DNA of 13,738 nt from JAPUDQ01 sp964462335 (GCA_964462335.1 CAYWYG010000023.1:1-13738), one strand, 5' to 3'. Numbered from the stretch's first letter, positions 7,335 to 13,562 are shown. Notes: generated by a model from the sequence alone, not told the origin. A program made the numbers and translations.

Positions 7335-7745
7335 TCACACGGTCACAAGCTCATAGCTATGCCTGATGAGATCCCTCAGCTCATCCTCTGGTAATTGCCC
7401 CGTGCACAAGATCGTATTCCAATGCTTTTTGTTGAGGTGGTAGCCCGGGAGGACTGTCTCATACTTTTCGCGTAGCAGCTCAGCAAGCTGTGGATCGCAC
7501 TTGAGACTCAATCGTACCGGATTGCTTTTTTCATCGATCAGGGCAAACATCCGGTCAGTAGATTTTGGATTTTGGATTTTGGATTTTGGGATAGTCGCAT
7601 CGTCCGTTTCGACTCCCTCAGCTTCACGGTTTTTCGAAATTCCACTCGGTACCCGATAGACTGCCACCCCCTCACCAAACGGATAATCCAGGTAGACGCC
7701 AGGCAGCGCCGTCACCATCGACTCTATATCATCACGTGTCATCAT
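7335..7745 (-). CDS. YjbR/MmcQ (CyaY-like fold) family protein with a repeat-encoded insertion
   Basis: A 136-residue protein. The N-terminus (DDIESMVTALPGVYLDYPFGEGVAVYRV) and the C-terminal part (MFALIDEKSNPVRLSLKCDP, then PGYHLNKKHWNTILCTGQLPEDELRDLIRHSYELV) match the YjbR/MmcQ family, small proteins of the double-wing DNA-binding type whose role is poorly defined. Family members run directly from the VYRV strand into the MFALI strand. Here ~32 extra residues (33-64) intervene, partly encoded by four copies of a 7-base repeat and read as IPKSKIQNPKST. The insertion should sit in a loop between two strands. It starts at ATG 7745 (a second ATG follows immediately), 13 bases after the capA stop. 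A TAGGAT box 6 bases before the ATG could give a leaderless transcript of its own. Confidence 0.8.
   Translation of the reverse strand: MMTRDDIESMVTALPGVYLDYPFGEGVAVYRVPSGISKNREAEGVETDDATIPKSKIQNPKSTDRMFALIDEKSNPVRLSLKCDPQLAELLREKYETVLPGYHLNKKHWNTILCTGQLPEDELRDLIRHSYELVTV
7561..7588. repeat. Heptameric tandem repeat, 4 exact copies of GATTTTG
   Basis: GATTTTG occurs four times head to tail inside the YjbR-like gene (antisense to it), followed by two more G. The unit is 7 bases, so gain or loss of one copy would shift the reading frame. The type resembles the short tandemly repeated heptamers known from cyanobacteria. Confidence 0.9.
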
Positions 7746-7751
7746 ACGTCT

Positions 7752-7757
7752 ATCCTA
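7752..7757 (-). promoter_or_regulatory. Possible -10 element of the YjbR-like gene
   Basis: Minus strand TAGGAT lies exactly 6 bases before the ATG at 7745, the same spacing as at polA, dnaG, capA and orn. The hexamer is a weaker match to TATAAT (4 of 6), and the gene could equally be co-transcribed with capA. Confidence 0.3.
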
Positions 7758-7758
7758 C

Positions 7759-8991
7759 CTATTCACCGCTATTATTACCAGAAAGCCCTTTGACCGTCTC
7801 TGCCCATCGTAGACGATTTTTCATATCAGCGATGTGAGCCGGATCCGTCATCTTCTTTACGAGTTTGTTACTGTCGTCACTACCGATCATCTGAAAATGA
7901 TACTTTAGCACAAGTTTGCGCAAATCTTGCTCTTTTGCACGTGTCAGACACGTATCTTGATAGCTCGCACAGGTTGCTCCAAGCGCGATCCATTTGGCAA
8001 GATCGCTGTTGTCTTTGGCATCGACGCTCACGGTCATATCCAATACCGCGCTACGCGTCACCTCGCGATTAAACTGTTGGTCAAACATAAAATTACCCAG
8101 ACTGTATGTGATCAGATGCCCCTTGTACGCTTCCGTCGTCTGCACCCAGTGTGAATGATCGCCGATCGCAACATCCGCCCCGCCATCTATCAGCTGTCGG
8201 TACAACTGCTGCTTGATTTCATCTGGCTGCGCCACATACTCTGCGCCACTATGCGGGATAGTGATCACGGGGAAATACGGCGTATAGCGCTGCATGACGG
8301 CAAGCGAATCGCTACTAGGCGTTTTGAACACGCCGTGATAGCCGCACCACACAATCGGCAGCTTCACGTGCTGCACTGTGCCATCACTCATCGTCGCGCG
8401 CGCCGGCGTGCTGATCACGTCGCATAGATGGTCGTACTCTTCTGGGTCATAACTCCCAAAATATTGGATGCCATGCGCATCAAACAGCTTTCGTGATTCG
8501 ACCAACCCCTCATAACCCTGATTGTCGGTATGGTTATTTGCCACATCAAACACCGTGAACCACTTTTTCGCCTCAGGTAGATATTTGGGCTCACAGTCAA
8601 ATGTCAGCGTCGCTTCCTGCACGGCAGACGACGTCTTAGGATTATTCGTCACAGGACACACGATATCAGCGATCCACGCATCATATCTATCGCGCTCAAA
8701 CGTGTGCAACCCCGAAAACGGATAGGCGTATTTGAGCGGACTCGCCATCGACCAATCATGCGTATAGCGCCCCCAAAACGTATCACCCATCACTAGCATA
8801 CGGCTCTCGACTCGCGATGGTATCAGTTGCGGTTTCACCTGAGAGGCTGTCTTCACCTCTGGCGAGTCCGTCCGGAGTGCAAATCTATCATATGCCAGTA
8901 TCCCACCGACACCGACAGCCAACAGCACGCCCATCACCAGCGCAAAACGCCCACGCACCCGTCGCTTTTTCTTCTTCTCGATCTGCAGCAT
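7759..8991 (-). CDS. capA: CapA family (poly-gamma-glutamate synthesis-type) metallophosphatase-like protein, membrane-anchored
   Basis: About 410 residues from ATG 8991. A basic N-terminus (KKKKRRVRGR, 6-15) precedes one hydrophobic anchor (~16-34), so the domain should face outside the membrane. The CapA fold motifs appear in order: MGDTFWGRY (68-76), ANNHTDNQGYEGL (151-163), PHSGAEY (246-252, usually HWGxEY), GDHSHWVQ (277-284, usually GxHPHVxQ) and SLGNFMFDQ (297-305). The family is related to calcineurin-like phosphoesterases. It is linked to poly-gamma-glutamate capsule formation in Bacillus, but its exact reaction is unsettled. No capB or capC neighbours are seen, so a capsule role here is only a possibility. 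I chose ATG 8991 rather than the frame's earlier GTG at 9009, because TATAAT lies exactly 6 bases before the ATG and overlaps the longer version. Confidence 0.88.
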   Translation of the reverse strand: MLQIEKKKKRRVRGRFALVMGVLLAVGVGGILAYDRFALRTDSPEVKTASQVKPQLIPSRVESRMLVMGDTFWGRYTHDWSMASPLKYAYPFSGLHTFERDRYDAWIADIVCPVTNNPKTSSAVQEATLTFDCEPKYLPEAKKWFTVFDVANNHTDNQGYEGLVESRKLFDAHGIQYFGSYDPEEYDHLCDVISTPARATMSDGTVQHVKLPIVWCGYHGVFKTPSSDSLAVMQRYTPYFPVITIPHSGAEYVAQPDEIKQQLYRQLIDGGADVAIGDHSHWVQTTEAYKGHLITYSLGNFMFDQQFNREVTRSAVLDMTVSVDAKDNSDLAKWIALGATCASYQDTCLTRAKEQDLRKLVLKYHFQMIGSDDSNKLVKKMTDPAHIADMKNRLRWAETVKGLSGNNSGE

Positions 8992-8997
8992 AGGTTT

Positions 8998-9003
8998 ATT
9001 ATA
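8998..9003 (-). promoter_or_regulatory. -10 element of capA, leaderless geometry
   Basis: Minus strand reads a perfect TATAAT, then AAACCT, then the capA ATG. There is no Shine-Dalgarno in between. Confidence 0.65.
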
Positions 9004-9062
9004 GCCCACTCACTAAGCCATGCCAGCTGCATCTTCTTTCTTTCCCTACTTTCCTGACTGCG

Positions 9063-9082
9063 GGTGTCGCATATGCGACACC
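9063..9082. repeat. Perfect 20-bp palindrome between orn and capA
   Basis: GGTGTCGCATATGCGACACC is its own reverse complement. As RNA it gives an 8-bp stem with an AUAU loop just downstream of the orn stop, but no U-tract follows on the minus strand, so it is a poor intrinsic terminator. A related half-site, GGGACACCT at 9088-9096, repeats GCGACACCT (9075-9083) after 13 bases. This would also suit a dimeric DNA-binding protein. Confidence 0.6.
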
Positions 9083-9095
9083 TATTCGGGACACC

Positions 9096-9653
9096 TCATC
9101 CCTTTACTTTTCCTAGATAATACCGCAACTCCTCGATACTCCCCCGTATGTCCTCGAGGGCACGATGCTGTTCGGGTTTGGCAAATTTTTTGTGGTATTT
9201 GCCTTCAAATACCACTTTCCAGGCACTCACATCCAGCATCCGATAATGCAGCCGTTTGGCAAATTTTGGCCACCACTGATCGATAAATTTGCGGTCTTGA
9301 TGGATCGAATTACCCGCGAGGAGTACCGGTGTATCACCAAAATGTGTATCGAGAAACTCGAGCAGTTCTCGCTCTACCGCCGCTTTTGTCTTCGTCGTCG
9401 CTTTGTTTTGTGCCATCAGCTGCTCACGCGACGCCGGCGCTTCCTCATACCAAAATTTCTTGTTGCGGTCAAAGCGCGCCTGCACGTGTGTGCTGCACCA
9501 ATGCACCGCTCCCTCATAGGTTGCGATCTCTTGAAACTCCCAATCCGTCACGATCGCCGCGATCTCGAGCGGATAATCCTCAACTGGGTCGAGCCCTGTC
9601 ATCTCCATGTCCACCCATAGTATTTTCTCTGGCCGAAATGCTGATGTTGTCAT
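9096..9653 (-). CDS. orn: Oligoribonuclease (DEDDh 3'-5' exoribonuclease)
   Basis: A 185-residue protein, close to the usual ~180 of Orn. It degrades 2-5-nucleotide RNA fragments to mononucleotides in the cytoplasm and also clears pGpG in bacteria that use cyclic di-GMP. The DEDDh residues are all visible: D15 and E17 in LWVDMEMTGLDP, D120 in AGNSIHQDRKF, H163 and D168 in EQHRALEDIRGSIEEL. The start is ATG 9653, because TATACT lies exactly 6 bases upstream; the in-frame ATG at 9668 would be inside the promoter. Downstream on the same strand is capA with its own promoter, separated by a 20-bp palindrome. The gene diverges from the unrecognised plus-strand gene at 9764. Confidence 0.94.
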   Translation of the reverse strand: MTTSAFRPEKILWVDMEMTGLDPVEDYPLEIAAIVTDWEFQEIATYEGAVHWCSTHVQARFDRNKKFWYEEAPASREQLMAQNKATTKTKAAVERELLEFLDTHFGDTPVLLAGNSIHQDRKFIDQWWPKFAKRLHYRMLDVSAWKVVFEGKYHKKFAKPEQHRALEDIRGSIEELRYYLGKVKG

Positions 9654-9659
9654 ACACCC

Positions 9660-9665
9660 AGTATA
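9660..9665 (-). promoter_or_regulatory. -10 element of orn, leaderless geometry
   Basis: Minus strand reads TATACT, then GGGTGT, then the orn ATG. It lies back to back with the -35 element of the plus-strand promoter at 9675. Confidence 0.62.
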
Positions 9666-9674
9666 CATCGTTAC

Positions 9675-9703
9675 TTGACAAGTTATGCCTCACAGATTAT
9701 GGT
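9675..9703 (+). promoter_or_regulatory. Sigma-70 promoter of the unrecognised gene at 9764
   Basis: TTGACA (9675-9680), 17 bases, then TATGGT (9698-9703). The -35 is perfect and the -10 matches 4 of 6. It predicts a ~55-base leader containing a small CCGG...CCGG inverted repeat (9722-9737) and a Shine-Dalgarno, unlike the leaderless layout of most other genes here. Confidence 0.5.
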
Positions 9704-9763
9704 ACTGATAACCATGATAAACCGGCACTCCCGCCGGACACATGGAGCATATGAGGAGTGCGT

Positions 9764-10342
9764 GTGTCATCAAGACGCCATACTCGTCAGTATCGGTCCG
9801 TTGACAAAGATGGGGTCCACAAGATCTTCTTCATCGGGTATCAGCTCGATGAGCTCTTCGACGAAGAGCAACTCAACGACTTTCTAGTGGTAGCACGGCG
9901 TCGTATCGTTGGCGAGTTTTTCTACGCGACGGATCGCTACCGAGGACGACGAGTCAGCACTGACAACTATATCGTGGGGGTGGGTGACAAACTGAGCGAC
10001 CTCGCATGTTACGTGACGACGAACATGAAGCACCGTATCGTGCGATGTGCGCAATTGCCATCCAACTTGCAAAACATCCCCCCTAAGATGCTTGACCGCC
10101 TCATTGCACGAGCCGAGTACGACCTTCTGCTCACCGCGCTGCAGGTCATGCGTCACCGTGAGGTCTGGTATGACGAGGCTCGTGGTATCTGGCAGGTCAC
10201 TCAGTCCGCTATGGACGACTATCTGCAGATCCGCTACACACCCGCCACCCCGAAGCGTGATGACCGTTCCTACCACGGTCGTGTCAGGTCGCAGAGCAAG
10301 GCAAGAGGCATTCCGGAAGGTACGTCCATCGGCGTCGCCTGA
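9764..10342 (+). CDS. Unrecognised basic protein
   Basis: A 192-residue protein that I cannot assign. Both ends are rich in arginine/serine/histidine (SSRRHTRQYRS; KRDDRSYHGRVRSQSKARG), as in nucleic-acid-binding tails. The middle looks like a folded domain (KIFFIGYQLDELFDEEQLNDFL, then NYIVGVGDKLSDLACYVTTNM, then PPKMLDRLIARAEYDLLLTALQVMR). No signal peptide or membrane segment is visible. The start is GTG 9764, with GAGGAG 5 bases upstream; an in-frame GTG at 9758 overlaps that site. An opposite-strand frame (9884-10276) looks like a shadow. The gene has a -35/-10 promoter and ribosome-binding site unlike its neighbours, and is followed directly by a hairpin element, so it could be an acquired or cassette-like gene. 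That is inference. Confidence 0.65.
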   Translation: MSSRRHTRQYRSVDKDGVHKIFFIGYQLDELFDEEQLNDFLVVARRRIVGEFFYATDRYRGRRVSTDNYIVGVGDKLSDLACYVTTNMKHRIVRCAQLPSNLQNIPPKMLDRLIARAEYDLLLTALQVMRHREVWYDEARGIWQVTQSAMDDYLQIRYTPATPKRDDRSYHGRVRSQSKARGIPEGTSIGVA

Positions 10343-10370
10343 ATTTTCCGGACAGCTTCCCGGAGCGGGA

Positions 10371-10425
10371 GACGAGATAACAGTCGAAGGGTAGCTAACG
10401 ACGGCGTTCCCTATCGGTAAACTCG
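10371..10425 (+). repeat. 55-base sequence, left copy flanking the gap
   Basis: The 55 bases immediately before the run of N (beginning GACGAGATAACAGTC, ending GGTAAACTCG) are identical to the 55 bases immediately after it (10526-10580). An exact match that stops at both gap edges is the mark of two contig ends sharing one assembly-graph word of 55. Confidence 0.95.
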
Positions 10426-10525
10426 NNNNNNNNNNNNNNNNNNNNNNNNNNNNNNNNNNNNNNNNNNNNNNNNNNNNNNNNNNNNNNNNNNNNNNNNNNN
10501 NNNNNNNNNNNNNNNNNNNNNNNNN
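10426..10525. other. Assembly gap, 100 N
   Basis: Exactly 100 undetermined bases, the conventional scaffolding filler. Because both sides carry the same 55 bases and the outer sequences are complementary, the true gap may be zero or negative; otherwise a multi-copy array could be hidden here. Confidence 0.98.
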
Positions 10526-10580
10526 GACGAGATAACAGTCGAAGGGTAGCTAACGACGGCGTTCCCTATCGGTAAACTCG
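10526..10580 (+). repeat. 55-base sequence, right copy flanking the gap
   Basis: Identical to 10371-10425. See that entry for why this is probably a contig-end overlap rather than a true duplication. Confidence 0.95.
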
Positions 10581-10597
10581 TCCCGCTCCGCGGGGCA

Positions 10598-10632
10598 CAA
10601 ACCGCTTTCTACTTTCTGCTTACCGCTTACCG
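10598..10632. repeat. Degenerate heptameric tandem repeat
   Basis: Five successive 7-base units on plus: CAAACCG, CTTTCTA, CTTTCTG, CTTACCG, CTTACCG. They lie just beyond the 3' end of the glutamate dehydrogenase gene. The unit length equals that of the repeat in the YjbR-like gene. Confidence 0.6.
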
Positions 10633-10636
10633 CACA

Positions 10637-11854
10637 TCATACTAGCCGCTCGACCGCGATCACGAATGCCGCTTGTTTGAGCGGAATTTTTTGTCTCTCA
10701 GACCGACCCATCGCGTCACGCATGGCCGCTGTCATGATAGTATCGAGCTCGTCGTTGACCTGAGACTCCGGCCAGTGCTCGCCAGCACGATTTTGCGTCC
10801 ACTCCAGATAGCTCACGATGACGCCGCCCGCGTTGGCGATGACATCAGGGATAACATGCACCTCACGCGCTTCAAGCAACTGCAATGCCTCATCATCGAT
10901 TGGACCGTTTGCTAGCTCCAGTACAACCGATGCGCGGATATCAGCCTGATTGCTGACATCGATCACCTCGCCTAGCGCCGCAAAAACTAGCACGTCACAA
11001 TCGACGCCGACGATATCCTCGCTCTTGCCCACACTACCCCTCAGCTGATCTATGATATCTCGTGAGAAGCCGACGTCTTTAAATGACAATCCCGACCCAC
11101 ACTGTTTCATCTGTTTTGAATTGGCAATCGCAACGATCTTCACACCGAGTTCGCGCTCGGCGATCTGCGCAAAATAAAAGCCGACATTGCCTACGCCCTG
11201 CACCGCCACGGTCAGACTGGCCGCATAGTCCTGCCAGCTCGCGAAACCAGCATGGTCGCGTCGCCAGACTGCTTTGATGTATTCGCGCAGCACGATCACG
11301 CCACCTCGTCCAGTCGCCTCGACACGGCCCTCAGAACCACCATTTGCAAGTGATTTGCCGGTGAAACTTGCTCGACTCGTATCACCAGTCAATTGCTCAA
11401 ATTCATCGACCATCCAGTCGATCACGGCACCATCAGTATTGATATCAGGTGCCGGCACATCTTTGTCCGGCCCGATATGATCCTGCAGCGCCCGTACATA
11501 GGCTCTTGCTACCTTCTCGACGTGATCACTCGTATACTCGCGCGGGTCAAACGCGACGCCGCCCTTGCCGCCACCAAGCGGTATATCGACCGCCGCACAT
11601 TTGAGACTCATGAGCGTCGCCAGTGCTCGTACCTCGCTGCTATCGACATGAGGATGAAACCGTATACCGCCCTTGAACGGTCCTCGTTTGTTGCTGTGTT
11701 GCACCCGATAGCCCTGATGCGTGATGTCGCCGATCGTGATCTCAAAATGATGTTCCGCTGCCGGCTCTATCAACGCACGCTCTGTTGCCTCGCTCAACCC
11801 TAACTCACTCGCCACTCGGCGAATCATCGCCTCAGTACTCTCAAGCATGTTCAT
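10637..11854 (-). CDS. gdhA: Glutamate dehydrogenase (Glu/Leu/Phe/Val dehydrogenase family)
   Basis: A 405-residue enzyme expected to interconvert glutamate and 2-oxoglutarate plus ammonium with NAD(P). Motifs appear in order: GPFKGGIRFHPHV (58-70), LMSLKCAAVDIPLGGGKGG (81-99) with substrate lysine K85 and catalytic lysine K97, PAPDINT (134-140) with D137, then the Rossmann AVQGVGNVGFYFA (217-229). The C-terminus carries NAGGVIVSYLEW, typical of the family. Length (~400) suits the small hexameric class. Coenzyme specificity, and leucine or phenylalanine activity, cannot be excluded from sequence, though glutamate is most likely. The ATG at 11854 follows GAGGGG at 8 bases; the ATG two codons later is possible. 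Unlike most genes here it appears to have a short leader. Confidence 0.94.
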   Translation of the reverse strand: MNMLESTEAMIRRVASELGLSEATERALIEPAAEHHFEITIGDITHQGYRVQHSNKRGPFKGGIRFHPHVDSSEVRALATLMSLKCAAVDIPLGGGKGGVAFDPREYTSDHVEKVARAYVRALQDHIGPDKDVPAPDINTDGAVIDWMVDEFEQLTGDTSRASFTGKSLANGGSEGRVEATGRGGVIVLREYIKAVWRRDHAGFASWQDYAASLTVAVQGVGNVGFYFAQIAERELGVKIVAIANSKQMKQCGSGLSFKDVGFSRDIIDQLRGSVGKSEDIVGVDCDVLVFAALGEVIDVSNQADIRASVVLELANGPIDDEALQLLEAREVHVIPDVIANAGGVIVSYLEWTQNRAGEHWPESQVNDELDTIMTAAMRDAMGRSERQKIPLKQAAFVIAVERLV

Positions 11855-11881
11855 GACGTAGACCCCTCACTAATATAAGCT

Positions 11882-11911
11882 ATTGTATCAGGCTTGTACC
11901 GCTGGCGACAA
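11882..11911 (-). promoter_or_regulatory. Promoter of glutamate dehydrogenase
   Basis: Minus strand: TTGTCG (11911-11906), 18 bases, then TACAAT (11887-11882) preceded by TGA, an extended -10. It predicts a leader of about 20 bases carrying the GAGGGG ribosome-binding site. Confidence 0.5.
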
Positions 11912-11977
11912 AACCTATCCATGCCACAACCCTTGGAAGCACTTAACTCCTCTGAACTATCGTCATTGACAAAGACA

Positions 11978-12943
11978 TTACCACTTGAGTAATGAAGGAT
12001 CATCGGGAAAATGCCTCTTGGAAAATGAGTTAACGATTGATACTGCTGACCGTTTCGCGCTAAACCTTGAGAATGATATCGCCATACTCATAGAGGCAAC
12101 CTCAAGATATGAGCCCCTTTGTCTTTCATATTGCTTATCATAGGCATCTCCCGTCACCCCGCTATTGAGAAGCTTCTGGATATTCTTAATAGCTTCGATG
12201 CCTATTGGCATCTGCCTCTCAAAAACCCCCATATCGGACGATTTTATATACTTTTTTGTTTCATCATTTACGATTTCTTTGTAGTATTTTTCAAATACGG
12301 ATAGGCGCGCCGCAAAATACAGTTTTGCCGTTTCGATATTTGTCACTTTATATTTCTCATCAACATCCCACATCTCATTCCTAAACGCCGAGATATTATT
12401 TTCAAGTTCCTGATAGCTATTTCTTGTCGTATATAGGAGGATCGTATCCTGATACATCTTCTCAGCATCTTTCGACATGTCAACTACCTCTCTATACGAT
12501 GGTCCGAGATCAACCACCGACTCGTCAACTCTTTCGAGCGTAGGCAATGTGAGCTGTGAGACCTTCTTGAGGCTCTCGGCTGCCGGCAGTGGATACGGGG
12601 TCTTCATAGCGAGCCTCTGTTCCGGGCTAAACCCAGCATCAATCGAGGGAGGAGGTGGCGGCCTCTTTGCCGTATCTTGTACGACAATATTGAGATCAGC
12701 TTCCTCACCTTCGATGATGGCATCTTTTAGGCGCGTCGACACAAATTCCTTTATGTCATTCCGATACTTTTCTGCAACGGCAGTTGCTTTCGCGCGTAGC
12801 TCGGCCTCACGCGACGCCCGAATGGAAGTACTGAGCACCCCAGCGACAATCACAATGAGCACCACGCCACATAGACCTATCAGAAATGACTTTTTAGTGA
12901 CAAATGCCAATACACGCATCGACGTGTTTCTCAACCTACTCAT
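11978..12943 (-). CDS. Single-pass membrane protein with helical extracytoplasmic domain, unknown function
   Basis: A 321-residue protein I do not recognise. A basic N-terminus (MSRLRNTSMRVLAFVTKK) precedes one hydrophobic segment at ~19-38 (SFLIGLCGVVLIVIVAGVLS). Next comes a charged, probably coiled helix (IRASREAELRAKATAVAEKY), a proline run PPPPP (95-99), and ~200 residues of mostly helical polar sequence (SYREVVDMSKDAEKMYQDTILLY, TKKYIKSSDMGVFERQMPIG). No catalytic motif, cysteine pattern or lipobox is seen. The N-terminus should be inside and the bulk outside, which would suit a surface, stalk or pilus-accessory protein, but this is a guess. The plan resembles the 211-residue protein at 6695. 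ATG 12943 is fixed by TGCTATACT ending exactly 6 bases upstream. It lies 123 bases upstream of gdhA, which has its own promoter. Confidence 0.75.
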   Translation of the reverse strand: MSRLRNTSMRVLAFVTKKSFLIGLCGVVLIVIVAGVLSTSIRASREAELRAKATAVAEKYRNDIKEFVSTRLKDAIIEGEEADLNIVVQDTAKRPPPPPSIDAGFSPEQRLAMKTPYPLPAAESLKKVSQLTLPTLERVDESVVDLGPSYREVVDMSKDAEKMYQDTILLYTTRNSYQELENNISAFRNEMWDVDEKYKVTNIETAKLYFAARLSVFEKYYKEIVNDETKKYIKSSDMGVFERQMPIGIEAIKNIQKLLNSGVTGDAYDKQYERQRGSYLEVASMSMAISFSRFSAKRSAVSIVNSFSKRHFPDDPSLLKW

Positions 12944-12949
12944 GGTCCA

Positions 12950-12955
12950 AGTATA
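12950..12955 (-). promoter_or_regulatory. Extended -10 promoter of the 321-residue membrane protein gene
   Basis: Minus strand reads TGCTATACT, then TGGACC, then the ATG at 12943. It is the same extended -10 as at 2309 and the same 6-base spacing as at dnaG. Confidence 0.65.
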
Positions 12956-13098
12956 GCATTACGCGCAGTGGCGTAGGCGCTCACAACTGAACACGTATAC
13001 CTGTGAGCATAACACCCATACCCATATGCAAAGTACCCTCATTTACAGGACACTCGTATTCCCTCACTATTTGGATCCATATTTTCTAGATTTGCAAT

Positions 13099-13139
13099 TG
13101 AGAAAAGCCCCTCGCGTCTGAGATGACGCAAAGGGGCTT
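13099..13139 (-). terminator. Intrinsic terminator of the structured RNA
   Basis: On minus, AAGCCCCT (13139-13132) pairs with AGGGGCTT (13112-13105), and inside it GCGTC (13129-13125) pairs with GACGC (13118-13114) around a 6-base loop. A U-rich tail (TTTTCTC reading from the stem's end) follows. It sits immediately after the closing helix of the predicted RNA. Confidence 0.85.
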
Positions 13140-13556
13140 GAGTGCGCGCTGGAACATTGGGTCTTCCGCCAGCGCTTCAGAAGTGTCGTGCAGGATGTAA
13201 TTCCCGGATATACACCCCCACTGGGGGGTGGTTTTGTATAACTTGTTCTCCGGGGGCGTCGGCTATTCCCGAGGGAATAGCCCATCGCGCAGTGACTCCG
13301 CCACGTCCGCACAAAGTGCAGAGATAGCGAAACTGCGCTGCAGCCGATACTGCCTGCCCAGCACTGGGGATGTAACCTCCCCCTAGTAACCTGTTTCTTT
13401 TTGCCCTGAGCACCCACTCAGGAAGAACCATCTTACTAGTCCAAGCGACGACACGAATCGTGAGGAATGCCACTGAGGCTTCCGAACTCGCATCTGCTCA
13501 GATGACAAACATCTGTGATATCTGTCATCTGGGTAGATACACCTCTCGCACTTACT
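13105..13556 (-). ncRNA. Candidate large structured non-coding RNA, no recognised family
   Basis: About 450 bases between a consensus promoter and a strong terminator, with no believable protein frame. A closing helix joins the ends: AGTGCG (13552-13547) with CGCACT (13146-13141), enclosing 412 bases. Inside are, from 5' to 3' on minus: a 9-bp hairpin (13531-13523 with 13507-13499); a GGAA-GCC/GGC-TTCC hairpin (13483-13464); CTAGTAA/TTACTAG (13439-13433 with 13389-13383) enclosing CTGAG/CTCAG (13421-13417 with 13410-13406); a GGGG/CCCC stem near 13383-13366; a 9-bp hairpin with a CUCG loop (13282-13261); nested CCGGG.., TATAC/GTATA and CACCCCC/GGGGGTG stems (13254-13203); and CCAGCGC/GCGCTGG pairing (13175-13169 with 13152-13146), which abuts the closing helix. 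I looked for and did not find conserved cores of RNase P RNA, tmRNA, SRP RNA or common riboswitches. Family and function are unknown. Confidence 0.75.
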
Positions 13557-13562
13557 AATCTC

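Larger units (their letters stand above)
10361..10590. other. Hairpin element interrupted by the assembly gap
   Basis: CGGAGCGGGA (10361-10370) and TCCCGCTCCG (10581-10590) are perfect 10-base inverted repeats. If the two identical 55-base flanks of the gap are collapsed to one copy, the result is a ~75-base stem-loop with further nested pairs: CGAG with CTCG, ATA with TAT, GGG with CCC and AACG with CGTT. It lies between two convergent genes, so it may act as a terminator, a repeated palindromic element or a small RNA. No U-tract follows. Confidence 0.5.

Noticed and set aside
9884..10276. Minus-strand open frame of 130 codons
   Set aside because: It lies wholly opposite the 192-residue plus-strand gene, which has a promoter and ribosome-binding site; the minus frame has neither.
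10371..10580. True 55-bp direct duplication
   Set aside because: Exact identity ending at both gap edges and a round 100-N filler point to contig-end overlap, not a biological repeat within this locus.
10371..10590. RNase P RNA specificity-domain fragment around the gap
   Set aside because: TAACAGTC and CGGTAAACTC resemble the P11-P12 region of E. coli RNase P RNA, but the catalytic core and downstream conserved segments are absent on both sides, so chance similarity is more likely.
10361..10590. Integron attC site
   Set aside because: A nested hairpin after a single gene is suggestive, but the RYYYAAC and GTTRRRY core boxes are not at the expected ends.
12979..13008. 7-bp inverted repeat GCTCACA/TGTGAGC
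   Set aside because: Short arms with a 16-base loop, no U-tract and no linked gene start; it may be chance.
13067..13473. Two overlapping minus-strand open frames (98 and 116 codons)
   Set aside because: Their composition is not protein-like, they overlap each other in different frames, and they coincide with dense inverted repeats bounded by promoter and terminator. A non-coding RNA explains the region better.
13141..13552. RNase P RNA or tmRNA as the identity of the structured RNA
   Set aside because: Length and closing helix fit RNase P RNA, but the conserved core sequences are not found. tmRNA tRNA-like ends and a tag peptide are also missing. A formal covariance search is still needed.
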